This document shows positions 25,024-33,552 of a stretch of DNA of 47,940 nt, one piece after another. The stretch's first letter is position 1, and each line of letters begins with the position of its first letter. The DNA is from Hadesarchaea archaeon (GTDB lineage: Archaea > Hadarchaeota > Hadarchaeia > Hadarchaeales > WYZ-LMO6). The stretch lies in contig JAPDJF010000006.1 in the NCBI GenBank assembly GCA_029259185.1, positions 1 to 47,940 on the forward strand, written 5' to 3'. The notes under the pieces are model-generated. The model was not told where the DNA came from. It saw only the letters and a program-made list of their open reading frames with translations, and made no database searches. The position numbers and the translations under genes are program-made.

Positions 25024-26475
25024 TCAACTTAGAGGAGGTTTGCCCGGGTTCATTATGTTGTTTGGATCTATGAGCTTCTTCACGGCTATCCACAGCTCCC
25101 CATACTTTCCGAGTTCGGAAGCGTCCACAACTCCAGGAAACGGTCTGAACCATCCGTAGATACCGGTTCTCAAGAGGGCCTTCATTATTTCTCTGTGGAG
25201 TTTTTTCATCTTTCGTACTTGCTCTGGATCCCCAGCGTCCCAGAGGATACACGGATCGTTATAAGAGAGCTGGCCGTGAAACGGAGCTACTGGAACCGCT
25301 TCATAGTGAAACTCATCGAATCCGTATTTGAAGCTAAGTTTCCTGCATACCCTATAGTAGGTTGGAGCAAGCTTCATTACTCCATAGAATGAGCAACCGT
25401 ACAGATTTCCTTTTTTCCATCCTCTGACACTCGTCCTTTCCCATATTTCGTCTTTTATCATTTCCTCTTCGCTCTCCGGGGGGAGGGGAAGGATCGTCCC
25501 CCCACTCTCCGCCACGATTTTTCTCATGATTTCCTCATCCTTTTCCGCTCTTTCCCTCTCCCCAGCCACATACAGCCACATGGTTAGGAAGTCCTCACTT
25601 CCCATCGCCTCTGCCAATTGTACGGATACGCTCTCTAAGTGAGATCCCTTGGTTAGCGTTCTCAGAGAAGAGGGGGTAAACGTCATCGTCCAACATGCCT
25701 CCACCACGTCTTTGATCGTTAGTTCGATGGCGGGTTTGACCATAGATTCATAGTTCGGATAGGCCACCATAAACGGTTTCATTACCTCTGGCATCGGGTA
25801 GAGCCTTATCGTGCCCTTGGTTAGCACGCCGAATGTGCCCGGGTTAGCTTGGAAGAGCTTACATAAGTCAGGTCCATTCACGATGTTGCAATAGGGTTTC
25901 GGATTCGTAGTTGGGGTATTGAGGGAGCCGGTTTGAAGGAGGTCCCCGTTAGGGAGCACAACCTCTATGGAGATCAGGTGGTCTGTCCCGTACCTCGTAG
26001 CTGGCCCATAGATCCCTCTCAGCATGTAATTGGCGAGCACTGATGCCGTTGAGGGGGCCCAAGGGGTTATGACCCTCAATCCCGTTTTCCTAACTTCATT
26101 CACGAGTTGTCCAAAGCTCACAGCCGGCTCTATCGTGGCTGTCATCATCTCCTCGTTTATTTCCAAGATGCGGTTCATTCTTCGAAGGTCTAGCATTATC
26201 CCACCCTTGGAAGGAATGCACAGCCCCTTTCTGTTAATTCCAGAGGCCAGGGGCACAACTGGCACTCGATATTTGTTGGCCAGTCTGAGGATGGCTTGAA
26301 TTTCTTCTTTCGTTGAGGGTCTGACTACCACATCGGGTCTGTGGGGAGGGATTAGGAAGAATTGGTCATCTCTTTCGTACGCCACTAGGTCAGACACATC
26401 CGAGGATACGTGTTCCTGACCGACTATATCGATTAATAGCTTCTCGATGCGCCGCATTTTCCCCTTTCTTTTCAT
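25024..26475 (-). CDS. FAD-linked oxidase (VAO/GlcD family)
   Basis: A complete 483-residue flavoprotein. The PCMH-type FAD domain is visible in residues 45-220 (HRPDVVVRPSTKEEIQAILR; PVVPLASGINRKG; GIMLDLRRMNRI; ATIEPAVSFGQLVNEV). The C-terminal cap ends with LWIAVKKLIDPNNIMNPGK, contacting flavin in the family. It overlaps the end of the CCG-domain gene 26472-27644 (4 bases), so the two form a flavin/Fe-S pair like glycolate or D-lactate dehydrogenases. In MCR- and beta-oxidation-containing archaea such pairs have been proposed to accept electrons from ETF or to oxidise hydroxy acids. Start ATG 26475 is favoured by the coupling, although the next ATG (MRRIEKLL) is possible. It is homologous to the partial protein at 1-641. 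Confidence 0.85.
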   Translation of the reverse strand: MKRKGKMRRIEKLLIDIVGQEHVSSDVSDLVAYERDDQFFLIPPHRPDVVVRPSTKEEIQAILRLANKYRVPVVPLASGINRKGLCIPSKGGIMLDLRRMNRILEINEEMMTATIEPAVSFGQLVNEVRKTGLRVITPWAPSTASVLANYMLRGIYGPATRYGTDHLISIEVVLPNGDLLQTGSLNTPTTNPKPYCNIVNGPDLCKLFQANPGTFGVLTKGTIRLYPMPEVMKPFMVAYPNYESMVKPAIELTIKDVVEACWTMTFTPSSLRTLTKGSHLESVSVQLAEAMGSEDFLTMWLYVAGERERAEKDEEIMRKIVAESGGTILPLPPESEEEMIKDEIWERTSVRGWKKGNLYGCSFYGVMKLAPTYYRVCRKLSFKYGFDEFHYEAVPVAPFHGQLSYNDPCILWDAGDPEQVRKMKKLHREIMKALLRTGIYGWFRPFPGVVDASELGKYGELWIAVKKLIDPNNIMNPGKPPLS

Positions 26476-27644
26476 GTCAATCTCTCCGAGAGTAGCTCGC
26501 TCAAGTCACGCACTTCCATTCCTTTCTTAACTTTTTTTTCGGCGTCTTCTAGATTTCTCTTGCAAAATGGACATGTTGAAGCGAGGATGTTAGCCCCCGT
26601 TTTCTCGGCTTCTTCGAGACGTTGGGTTGCCGACCAGATGGCGAAGTCCGGGAGAGCGGCTTTCACACCACTTCCCGCCCCACAACACCAAGCATTCTCT
26701 TTTGTGCGTTTCATCTCCACGAAATATCGTCCAAATATTTCCCTTAGAACTTGGCGCGGGGGGTCATAAAGGCCGGTTCCTCTACCGAGGTGACATGGAT
26801 CGTGATAAGTGACTTTTATCCCCTCCTCTCTCCGCGGCCGAAGTTTCTTCTCCTTGATGAGGTTCCAAAAATATTCGCTCGTGTGTAGGACTTCAAAGTC
26901 AAGTGTCCTTCCCAAGAGTTTAGGATAATCCTTTTTGAAGGTTTTGTAGCAGCCGGCACACGAAAATATCACTTTCTCAGCCCCCGCGTCCTTTAGCGCT
27001 CTTAGATTGTGCTTGGCCAGATCCCTGGCGAGTTTCCTCTGTCCTGTTCGTAGGAGGGGGGATCCGCAGCACCACTCCTCACCATCCATGATCCCGAACT
27101 CTACTCCAGAAGCGGAAAGGATCTCGACGGTGGCTCTAGCTATTTCTTGGGTTCGGTATGAAGAGGTGCAACCTACGAAATACACGATCTTCCCACCTTT
27201 CGGAATTCGAGAGTTGAGCCATGAGGTTCTCTTTTCATGTTTTTCCCAGTAGGGATTGTGGTTTCTCTGTATGCTCCTCGCGTAATCCGCTTGTTTGGGT
27301 AGAGGTCCGTACCCCTCCTCAACGAGCTTTGTCTTAAGCTCTTCAAAAAACTCGACGTGATCTATGTTCAACCCCGTCAGATCTTTGCACTGACTATGGC
27401 AAGCTCCACACCCCAAGTCACCAAATATTATTTGGAGCATGCGAGAGGAGGGCTTCTTTATCTTACCTTGGATGAACGCTCTTCCTATTTCTATCTTCCC
27501 AGCGGCTGAGAATGATTCGAACCCAAAGTAGGCGTAGGTAGGGCAGATGGAAACCCATTCATCGAGTTCGTGCCAGTTTCCCACATTACAGAGATGACAG
27601 TGAAAACAGTGGTAGAGTTCTTTTAAATAATCTTTCAGCTTCAT
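26472..27644 (-). CDS. CCG-domain iron-sulfur protein (HdrD/GlpC-like)
   Basis: A 390-residue protein with an N-terminal ferredoxin-like region (CFHCHLCNVGNW..CPTYAY and CGACHSQC) and two CCG domains: first VGCTS..WCCGSPLL..CAGC, then YHDPCHLGRG..WCCGAGSG..CPFCKRNL. This is the architecture of HdrD, GlpC and the Fe-S subunits of glycolate/lactate oxidases, which carry two-electron Fe-S clusters. It is the upstream, coupled partner of the FAD oxidase. There is no membrane helix, so membrane contact would need another protein. A TATA-like TAAAATTTTTT lies about 25-35 bases upstream of the ATG. Confidence 0.85.
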   Translation of the reverse strand: MKLKDYLKELYHCFHCHLCNVGNWHELDEWVSICPTYAYFGFESFSAAGKIEIGRAFIQGKIKKPSSRMLQIIFGDLGCGACHSQCKDLTGLNIDHVEFFEELKTKLVEEGYGPLPKQADYARSIQRNHNPYWEKHEKRTSWLNSRIPKGGKIVYFVGCTSSYRTQEIARATVEILSASGVEFGIMDGEEWCCGSPLLRTGQRKLARDLAKHNLRALKDAGAEKVIFSCAGCYKTFKKDYPKLLGRTLDFEVLHTSEYFWNLIKEKKLRPRREEGIKVTYHDPCHLGRGTGLYDPPRQVLREIFGRYFVEMKRTKENAWCCGAGSGVKAALPDFAIWSATQRLEEAEKTGANILASTCPFCKRNLEDAEKKVKKGMEVRDLSELLSERLT

Positions 27645-27665
27645 CCACCCATTTCCAACCCTCGA

Positions 27666-27682
27666 CTAAAAAATTTTACTCA
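27666..27682 (-). promoter_or_regulatory. TATA-like element of the CCG/FAD oxidase operon
   Basis: On the minus strand GTAAAATTTTTTAG lies 22-38 bases before ATG 27644, a good archaeal TATA position. Confidence 0.45.
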
Positions 27683-27777
27683 AAGGGAGCAAAACTTCAC
27701 GAAGAGGAAAACAGAGGCTAGAATTTAGACAGTAGGACATCCATCGGGTACAATTGATCCTTCTCGTTCCCGAGCTC

Positions 27778-29184
27778 CTAAGTGGGTGGATTCTCGGTTC
27801 GGTCTCCTCCGATTACCACTTCCACTAGCTCGTTCAAAAGTCTCACTACTTTCGCTCTTACAGCGTCCACGTCGTTTCTCTTTAGCTTCACAACGTTTTT
27901 CCCACGAAAGATCCTGTCTTTGATGAGTTTTCCCGCCTCATCATCCATACCAGGTCTCACCCGTATCAACACAGAATGACGATCCTTGGTTCTCCCCGTG
28001 TCCCGACTCAATCGTTCGAGAATCCCGTCTGCATCCCCATCCACAACTCCAAGCACAGGAACTCCAAATCTAGAGAGGATTTCGCTGGCTATCATGGTAG
28101 TATCGTCTCCTATCGTTATGACTAGACTGGCACGAGTTGCTGTATCCAAGACTACCTCAGCTCTTTCTATCAAGATCATTTCTGCTTTTCTTTTGACTCT
28201 TCTAAAGCGCGTCTCCTTCGGGGATGTCCTCCTCAAGGTACGGAGAGTTTTGACTACTGCTTTTCGAAGATCTATTCTCCCGATCTTCCTGACCCCCCGG
28301 GCGTACAGCTTTCCACCGATTATTTCATTTAGGATACCGTTTCGGGTCACCAGTATAACGTCGTCCGAGACGCTTTCACCGACTACGTATCCGTTCACCA
28401 GTATTTTTTCGCCGGGGCGAACACCCATCAAGGTTCGATACATCTTGTCTCCTTTTTTCTCCACCCTTCTCGTAATCACGGACGGTGACTTCACCTCCAA
28501 CCTGAGCGAGTCCGCCAACTTTTGGACGAGTGGTTGAGAATTGCCCGACCAAGGTATGATTGCACCCTTTTTCTCCCCCGTTCCCTCTATCTGGATCACC
28601 GGTATCCTCAACAGCCGAATGAGTTTGGCATTTTCTATTATTCTCATACCGAGCGAGATTCCAGCTTCTAGTGATTTTGAGTCGTTAAGGAGAATGACCA
28701 AGTCAACGTTTTTCCTACCGAATTCATCCAATACTTCACTAGGCAGCATAGGTTTTTCTGTCATTATCAAATTGTCCAGTCCCGCATCTAGGACGGCGAT
28801 TCTTCCCATCGTCCCTCCTATTCTCGCGTCAACCACAGCCCCGGTGTTTCGGAGTATTGTCAAGACTTTCTCAGCCAACCCCGTGTCGATCACCTCGGGT
28901 CCGTGAACAAGGACACCCACCACACTAGTTGGTCCGATCTCCACTTGTTGCCCCCTTAGTTTGGATAGGGGGATAGGCTTCCACTCAGAAATCAGGACGG
29001 TTCCTCCCAGGGTTCGGATTTCGTCTATCATCCGGAGGAGTTCAGGGGTTATGGAGGGGATAATCCAAGCAGATCGCTGAACGGGGATACCTCCACTCTT
29101 CCGGAGTAGCCTAACCAGACGAACTCGTGCTCCGTGTTTGTCTAGTTCCGGCTTTATGTCGTAAAAGATGATCACGGTTCTCAA
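27778..29184 (-). CDS. DUF2117 protein with Cas2-like N-terminal domain
   Basis: A 468-residue protein. Residues 1-70 (TVIIFYDI...RVRLVRLLRKSGGIPVQRSAW) look like a Cas2/VapD-type ferredoxin fold. Residues 85-270 match the archaeal DUF2117 family (VGVLVHGPEVIDTG; GGTMGRIAVLDAGLDN; VILLNDSKSLEAG). The C-terminal third has ITIGDDTTMIASEILSRFGVPVLGVVDGDADG, an acidic glycine-rich motif also seen in DUF2117 proteins of methanogens. The function is unknown. Translation starts at TTG 29184 or GTG 29175. It is divergent from the GNAT/hdrC/hdrB operon, with 38 bases between the starts. No CRISPR array or cas genes are nearby, so a Cas2-like fold does not imply CRISPR function. Confidence 0.65.
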   Translation of the reverse strand: MRTVIIFYDIKPELDKHGARVRLVRLLRKSGGIPVQRSAWIIPSITPELLRMIDEIRTLGGTVLISEWKPIPLSKLRGQQVEIGPTSVVGVLVHGPEVIDTGLAEKVLTILRNTGAVVDARIGGTMGRIAVLDAGLDNLIMTEKPMLPSEVLDEFGRKNVDLVILLNDSKSLEAGISLGMRIIENAKLIRLLRIPVIQIEGTGEKKGAIIPWSGNSQPLVQKLADSLRLEVKSPSVITRRVEKKGDKMYRTLMGVRPGEKILVNGYVVGESVSDDVILVTRNGILNEIIGGKLYARGVRKIGRIDLRKAVVKTLRTLRRTSPKETRFRRVKRKAEMILIERAEVVLDTATRASLVITIGDDTTMIASEILSRFGVPVLGVVDGDADGILERLSRDTGRTKDRHSVLIRVRPGMDDEAGKLIKDRIFRGKNVVKLKRNDVDAVRAKVVRLLNELVEVVIGGDRTENPPT

Positions 29185-29222
29185 TCAAATTTTTATCCAA
29201 GCTCTTAAAACAAGATTAGATC

Positions 29223-29699
29223 GTGTCAGCAGATGTGAAGGTCGAGCAGCTCTCCCCCCAAGATGCATCCGAAATCGAATCGCTGTTCAGAGAAGTGTGG
29301 CCCAAAGCCAGAGAATATCCGGAGGAATGGAGAAGGAAAAGAACGTTGTCGAGGGAAAAGATTTTAAAAGAAATGGAGGAAGGAGTTTATTATTTCGGAG
29401 TTCGAAAGGAGGGACGTATAGTTGGTCTGTACAAGGCCATTATCCGGGGTGAGAGTGTTCTAGGGGAGCATCAAACGGTTCATCCAGCGTGGAGAGGGAG
29501 GGGTTTGGCGATCGCGATGTACAAACAGTTACTTGAGTTCGCTAAGGAAATGGGGTGTAAAAAAGTGGTTGTGAACATCCTGCCTGAGCAAAGGCCTAGT
29601 AGAAGATGTGTGAATGAGTTAGGTTTCCACAAGCGAGGGTCTATTTGGGAACAGGCTAAAGGGATGTGGGTTCAGACGTATGAGAAGGAGGTGAAGTAG
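29223..29699 (+). CDS. GNAT family N-acetyltransferase
   Basis: A 158-residue GNAT fold protein. The acetyl-CoA pyrophosphate loop is HPAWRGRGLAIAMY, preceded by a beta strand (VLGEHQTV) and followed by KKVVVNILPEQRPSRRCVNELGF. It starts at GTG 29223, about 26-32 bases after the AT-rich AAATTTTTAT at 29187-29196. Its stop TAG shares one base with the GTG start of the hdrC-like gene (TAGTG), so it is in the same operon. The substrate is unknown. Confidence 0.78.
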   Translation: MSADVKVEQLSPQDASEIESLFREVWPKAREYPEEWRRKRTLSREKILKEMEEGVYYFGVRKEGRIVGLYKAIIRGESVLGEHQTVHPAWRGRGLAIAMYKQLLEFAKEMGCKKVVVNILPEQRPSRRCVNELGFHKRGSIWEQAKGMWVQTYEKEVK

Positions 29700-30259
29700 T
29701 GGAGGGTAAGCAGGTTGGGCTCAGGGACCTGTTTTCAATGCAGTTCACGAGTCCGGGGTTCAGTCGAGAGCTGTTAAAAGTAGTTGGCGACCAACAGCCG
29801 GATGCGTGCTTCCAATGCATGAAGTGTAGTAGTGGGTGTGATGCACTCAAATTTCAAGGAGACTTCAGGCCTCACCAGCTGGTAGGACTGGCTAGACTTG
29901 GGTTGCGGGATAGACTCCTGAACGCCAAACTAATTTGGAGTTGCACCACGTGTTCCTATTGTAGGGAGGTCTGTCCCCAAGATGTTTCTCCGGTAGATGT
30001 CATTAAGGCTTTAAGGAGGATGGCAGTGAAGGAAGGGCAATTGCTTGAAGATCATCGAAAGATAGCCGGATACCTGTTCAAGACTGGACACCTAGTTCCA
30101 GTTAACGAGGAAGTGATGGAGCTGAGAAAGAAACTCGGTCTCTCGAGTGTTCCCCCGACTACTCACGCTCACCCCCAGTCGCTAGAGGAGGTCAAAAAGC
30201 TCTTGAGGGCTACCAAATTCGTGGAGATCATCGGAGGAGGCGGAGGAAGTGATCGATAA
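29699..30259 (+). CDS. Heterodisulfide reductase subunit C-like Fe-S protein (copy 1)
   Basis: A 186-residue HdrC-like protein with two 4Fe-4S motifs, CFQCMKCSSGC and CTTCSYCREVCP, separated by LRPHQLVGLARLGL-type sequence as in HdrC. It passes electrons to or from the CCG protein HdrB encoded next (11-base overlap). No HdrA is found in the window, so electron entry may be via another flavoprotein such as ETF or the FAD oxidases. GTG 29699 is the start, coupled with the upstream stop. Confidence 0.85.
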   Translation: MEGKQVGLRDLFSMQFTSPGFSRELLKVVGDQQPDACFQCMKCSSGCDALKFQGDFRPHQLVGLARLGLRDRLLNAKLIWSCTTCSYCREVCPQDVSPVDVIKALRRMAVKEGQLLEDHRKIAGYLFKTGHLVPVNEEVMELRKKLGLSSVPPTTHAHPQSLEEVKKLLRATKFVEIIGGGGGSDR

Positions 30260-31142
30260 GAGGTACGCATTTTACTTGGGGTGTATAACTCCCAACCGCT
30301 ATCCTGGGATAGAATCGGCCACAAGGAAAATTTTTGGTAGGCTTGGGATCGAGCTCGTCGACATTCCAGGGGCATCGTGTTGTCCAGCTCCGGGTGTGGT
30401 TGGTTCCTTCGACGCGATGACTTGGCTTGTGGTTGGTGCTAGGAATATCACACTAGCAGAAGGGCTTGGTCTCAATATCCTCACGGTATGTAATGGGTGC
30501 TTCGATACCCTTTTTGAGGTGAACAGGTTATTGAGGGAAGATTCAAAGCTCAGGGATGATGTCAATGCCGTTTTGGCCAAAGTAGACCATGAGTACCGAG
30601 GGACGGTGGAGGTTCGGCACTTCTCTGAAGTGTTGCGCGAATACGGAATCGAAAATTTGAAGAAACACATCAAAAAAAGACTCGGCTTGAGAGTAGCTGT
30701 GCATTACGGATGTCATCTCCTACGCCCCTATGAGAAGAAAAAGATAGATCATCCGATGGTCCCCACCCTCGTCGATGAACTCGTGAAAGCGGTTGGATGC
30801 GAGAGTGTGCCCTATATGACGAAGATGATGTGTTGTGGTGCTGGTGGAGGGGTGAGATCGGCCTTCCTCAAATACTCACTAGAGTTTACGAAGAGAAAGC
30901 TAGAGGAACTCAAAAAGCTGAACGTGGATTGCCTTGTTAACGTTTGTTCCTTTTGTCATTTACAGTTCGATAGAGGTCAGAAAGAAATCGAGAAACTTTT
31001 TGGAGAGCATTTTGCAATACCTGTGATTCACTATTCGCAGTTGTTAGGATTAAGCATGGGGATGTCTCCTGAGGAGGTTGGGGTGCGAGCTCATGTGATA
31101 TCCTGTGATCCGTTATTAGAGAAGTTGACGAGTGGGAGGTGA
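30249..31142 (+). CDS. Heterodisulfide reductase subunit B-like CCG protein (copy 1)
   Basis: A 297-residue HdrB-like protein with two full CCG motifs. The first is C12, C44-C45, C81-x2-C84. The second is C155, C195-C196, C233-x2-C236. In HdrB each motif binds a noncubane 4Fe-4S cluster that reduces CoM-S-S-CoB; all ligand cysteines are present here, although the first motif reads CCP rather than CCG. It forms a pair with the preceding HdrC-like protein. Location beside acyl-CoA genes rather than with hdrA or mvh suggests a role in electron transfer linked to acyl-CoA oxidation or to a disulfide substrate other than the standard one. Confidence 0.85.
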   Translation: MIDKRYAFYLGCITPNRYPGIESATRKIFGRLGIELVDIPGASCCPAPGVVGSFDAMTWLVVGARNITLAEGLGLNILTVCNGCFDTLFEVNRLLREDSKLRDDVNAVLAKVDHEYRGTVEVRHFSEVLREYGIENLKKHIKKRLGLRVAVHYGCHLLRPYEKKKIDHPMVPTLVDELVKAVGCESVPYMTKMMCCGAGGGVRSAFLKYSLEFTKRKLEELKKLNVDCLVNVCSFCHLQFDRGQKEIEKLFGEHFAIPVIHYSQLLGLSMGMSPEEVGVRAHVISCDPLLEKLTSGR

Positions 31143-31277
31143 ACAACAGTTGCCTATACCCGCGGGGAGCTTGAAAACCGACCTGCCATGTCTTCGGGTA
31201 AGATATGTTAGGTTATTGGAACTAGGTAGAGGATATGGTCGCATGAAGAATTTGGGTAAGAGTTGGGGGAGATAGGA
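31143..31277. other. Intergenic region with short similarity to 47488-47511
   Basis: This region of 135 bases has no gene. The string GGAGGTGAacAACAGTTGCC at 31135-31154 closely resembles 47488-47507 in the mobile-element zone. It includes the 3' end of the hdrB-like gene. A TATA box is not obvious, so the thiolase may be read through from upstream. Confidence 0.3.
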
Positions 31278-32471
31278 ATGCGTGATGTGGCGATAATTGG
31301 CGTGGGTCATACCAAGTTCGGGAAGTGGGAAACCAAAACGGCTGTGGAGTTATTCGCTGAGGCAGCACTCCAAGCGATGGAAGATGCGGGGGTGGAGGGG
31401 AAAGAGATTGAAGCTCTTTTTGTGGGTTCCGCTCTCCCAGACTTTGGGGAGGGACAGGCGATGATCAACGTGCACTGTACATCGGAGCTAGGTCTGGGCC
31501 AGATCCCATCGACTAGATTTGAGGGAGCATGTGCTTCATCTACGGTTGCGATAAGAGATGCACATATGTGGGTAGCATCTGGAGAGTTCGATGTGGTCCT
31601 AGTGGGAGGAACTGAGAGGGTGTTACCGATGGGGACCCCTCTGGCCACTCGAACCTTCGCGATGGCGATGCATGCGGTTTCCGAGGTTCCAGCCGGTCTG
31701 ACTTTCCCAGGGGTTTTTGCACTGGTTGCGATGCTTTATTCCAAGACCTACGGAATACCCTTGGAGAAGTTGAGGGAAAAGATGGCCCATGTATCGGTGC
31801 AAAATCACAGACACGGTGCACTCAACCCACTCGCCCAATTCTACCGGAAATATGGGGATCTAAAAGTGGAAGATGTGCTCGGTTCTAGGATGGTGTGTGA
31901 TCCTCTCACCCTGCTCGATTGTTGCCCGTTTTCAGATGGTGCAGCTGCCCTCGTGCTGTGCGCGGCCGAGAAAGCGAGAAAGTACACGGATACACCCGTG
32001 TACATTCTAGGAACCGGCCAGGGTACAGGTGGGGCGATGGGCAGGTTTGGAGAAGAACTCATCAGGCCACCTTCTAGAGTGATGTCCGCCCGGATGGCCC
32101 TCAAAAAATCAGGCTTGGAGCCAAAGGATATCCAAATCTTGGAACTTCACGATTGTTTTACTCCAGCCGAAATAATAGCGTTGGAGGGGATGGGCTTCTT
32201 CGAGTGGGGAAAGGCCGCTGATGCGGTCGAGGATGGTCAAGTAGATATTGGTGGAAAAATCCCCACCAACATGTCCGGAGGGTTGATCGGCAAGGGTCAT
32301 CCCATAGGTGCGACTGGTGCATCTCAAGTCTGTATGATCGTGGAGCAGATGAGGGGAAATGCTCCCAAGGGCAACCAAGTCGACCCGGTGCCGGAGACGG
32401 GGATGACAGACACAATGGGGGGAAGCTTCGGGACCCTTTCGCACATCGTTTTGGGTAGATCGAGGAGATGA
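31278..32471 (+). CDS. Thiolase (acetyl-CoA acetyltransferase, archaeal SCP-x type)
   Basis: A thiolase of about 397 residues with nucleophilic cysteine in FEGACASSTVAIRDA and a GGLIGKGHPIGATGASQ motif containing the catalytic histidine. LLDCCPFSDGAAALVL is typical of the archaeal SCP-x-like subgroup. It condenses or cleaves 3-oxoacyl-CoA. A DUF35 zinc-ribbon/OB protein gene follows immediately, the usual archaeal partner that channels acyl-CoA between thiolase and HMG-CoA synthase. ATG 31278 is preceded by GGGGGAGATAGGA; TTG 31263 is a less likely start. Confidence 0.88.
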   Translation: MRDVAIIGVGHTKFGKWETKTAVELFAEAALQAMEDAGVEGKEIEALFVGSALPDFGEGQAMINVHCTSELGLGQIPSTRFEGACASSTVAIRDAHMWVASGEFDVVLVGGTERVLPMGTPLATRTFAMAMHAVSEVPAGLTFPGVFALVAMLYSKTYGIPLEKLREKMAHVSVQNHRHGALNPLAQFYRKYGDLKVEDVLGSRMVCDPLTLLDCCPFSDGAAALVLCAAEKARKYTDTPVYILGTGQGTGGAMGRFGEELIRPPSRVMSARMALKKSGLEPKDIQILELHDCFTPAEIIALEGMGFFEWGKAADAVEDGQVDIGGKIPTNMSGGLIGKGHPIGATGASQVCMIVEQMRGNAPKGNQVDPVPETGMTDTMGGSFGTLSHIVLGRSRR

Positions 32472-32472
32472 G

Positions 32473-32904
32473 GTGGAAGATTTGAAAATAGATGAAAACA
32501 CAGATCATTACATCCTCACCCTCAAGGATTATGAGCAGGGATTGAGGGCAGGAAAGATGCTCGGGTTGAGGTGTAGGAATTGCGGGGAGATCATGTGTCC
32601 TCCTATGCCAGTTTGTTGTGGGTGTGGGGGGAAAGAATTAGAAAAAACGGAAATGGGTGGGGAGGGTGAGCTAATGGCGTTTACGATAACCAGGGTCCCG
32701 CCGGAGGGAATGGATGCCCCATACATAGTTTGCTTGGTAAAGCTGAGCGAGGGACCTTGGGTGATGGGGAGATTGGATCACGATCCGGAAAAGATTACTC
32801 CAGAAATGTTGGGGAGAAAAGTTAAAGTGAGTGGAGCCTATGCATGGTCGGATAAGTTCTCAGCGGGAGAACACACGTGTCCTGTTTTCAAAGTAATCCC
32901 TTAG
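32473..32904 (+). CDS. DUF35 zinc-ribbon/OB-fold protein (thiolase partner)
   Basis: A 143-residue protein with an N-terminal zinc ribbon (CRNCGEIMCPPMPVCCGCG) followed by an OB-fold (GELMAFTITRVPPEGMDAPYIVCLVKL). DUF35 proteins hold thiolase and HMG-CoA synthase together in archaea, or act with thiolases in aromatic or acyl-CoA catabolism. GTG 32473 is one base after the thiolase stop, so translation is coupled. Confidence 0.85.
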   Translation: MEDLKIDENTDHYILTLKDYEQGLRAGKMLGLRCRNCGEIMCPPMPVCCGCGGKELEKTEMGGEGELMAFTITRVPPEGMDAPYIVCLVKLSEGPWVMGRLDHDPEKITPEMLGRKVKVSGAYAWSDKFSAGEHTCPVFKVIP

Positions 32905-32973
32905 GTACGTGTCGAAGCTTCTATCAAAGAATCCTCTATGGATAATGCTAGGGTTCCCGGATCTTCCGGCGCA

Positions 32974-32986
32974 AGGGTTAAATATG
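32974..32986 (+). promoter_or_regulatory. TATA box of the second hdrCB pair
   Basis: GGGTTAAATATGT lies about 33-45 bases before ATG 33019, suggesting that hdrC2-hdrB2 have their own promoter rather than read-through from the DUF35 gene. Confidence 0.45.
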
Positions 32987-33018
32987 TACCATAACTGAAT
33001 AATTCGTTCAAAAAAGGG

Positions 33019-33552
33019 ATGGAAATGAATGGGATCACCGACCTGCTTAGAAACGTTAGACCCTCACCCGAGCTCGTTGAGAAGTTCAATCAGATAGTAT
33101 CTAAACTCAACCTGGAATATCCCTACCATTGTTTTCAGTGCTTTAAGTGCACTAGCGGATGCACCTCTTTTCGTCTCACGGAGATCAAACCTCACGCATT
33201 CGTTAACCTAGCTAGACTGGGGTTTGTAGAAGATCTAATGAAATCGGACCTCCTCTGGGCATGTTGTCAGTGTTTGAAGTGTAAAGAAAGATGTCCGCAG
33301 GATGTAGCGCCCGTGGATATAATTTTCCTGCTCAGGCGCATGACCGTTAGCTCTGGGGCCGAGATACCCGAGGAACTCTCGAAAATCATAATGAACGTGA
33401 CCGATACCGGGTTCATCCAAGGAATCCAGAAAGTGAAGGTGGGAGAGGAAGCTGTCGATAGGGAGCAACTCGGTCTCCCATCCTTGGAAATTCCAAATCT
33501 AGACAATTTCAGATCGGTATTGATGAAGGCATTGGAGGCACAGATAGAATGA
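33019..33552 (+). CDS. Heterodisulfide reductase subunit C-like Fe-S protein (copy 2)
   Basis: A 177-residue HdrC-like protein with CFQCFKCTSGC and CCQCLKCKERCP motifs for two 4Fe-4S clusters. The layout, including the IKPHAFVNLARLGFVEDL spacer, is the same as in copy 1. It overlaps hdrB2 by four bases (ATGA). ATG 33019 follows AAAAAAGGG; ATG 33025 is also possible. Confidence 0.85.
   Translation: MEMNGITDLLRNVRPSPELVEKFNQIVSKLNLEYPYHCFQCFKCTSGCTSFRLTEIKPHAFVNLARLGFVEDLMKSDLLWACCQCLKCKERCPQDVAPVDIIFLLRRMTVSSGAEIPEELSKIIMNVTDTGFIQGIQKVKVGEEAVDREQLGLPSLEIPNLDNFRSVLMKALEAQIE

Noticed and set aside
27778-29184. A CRISPR-associated cas2 gene
   Set aside because: Only the first 70 residues resemble Cas2; the rest is DUF2117, and no repeat-spacer array or other cas gene is present in the window.
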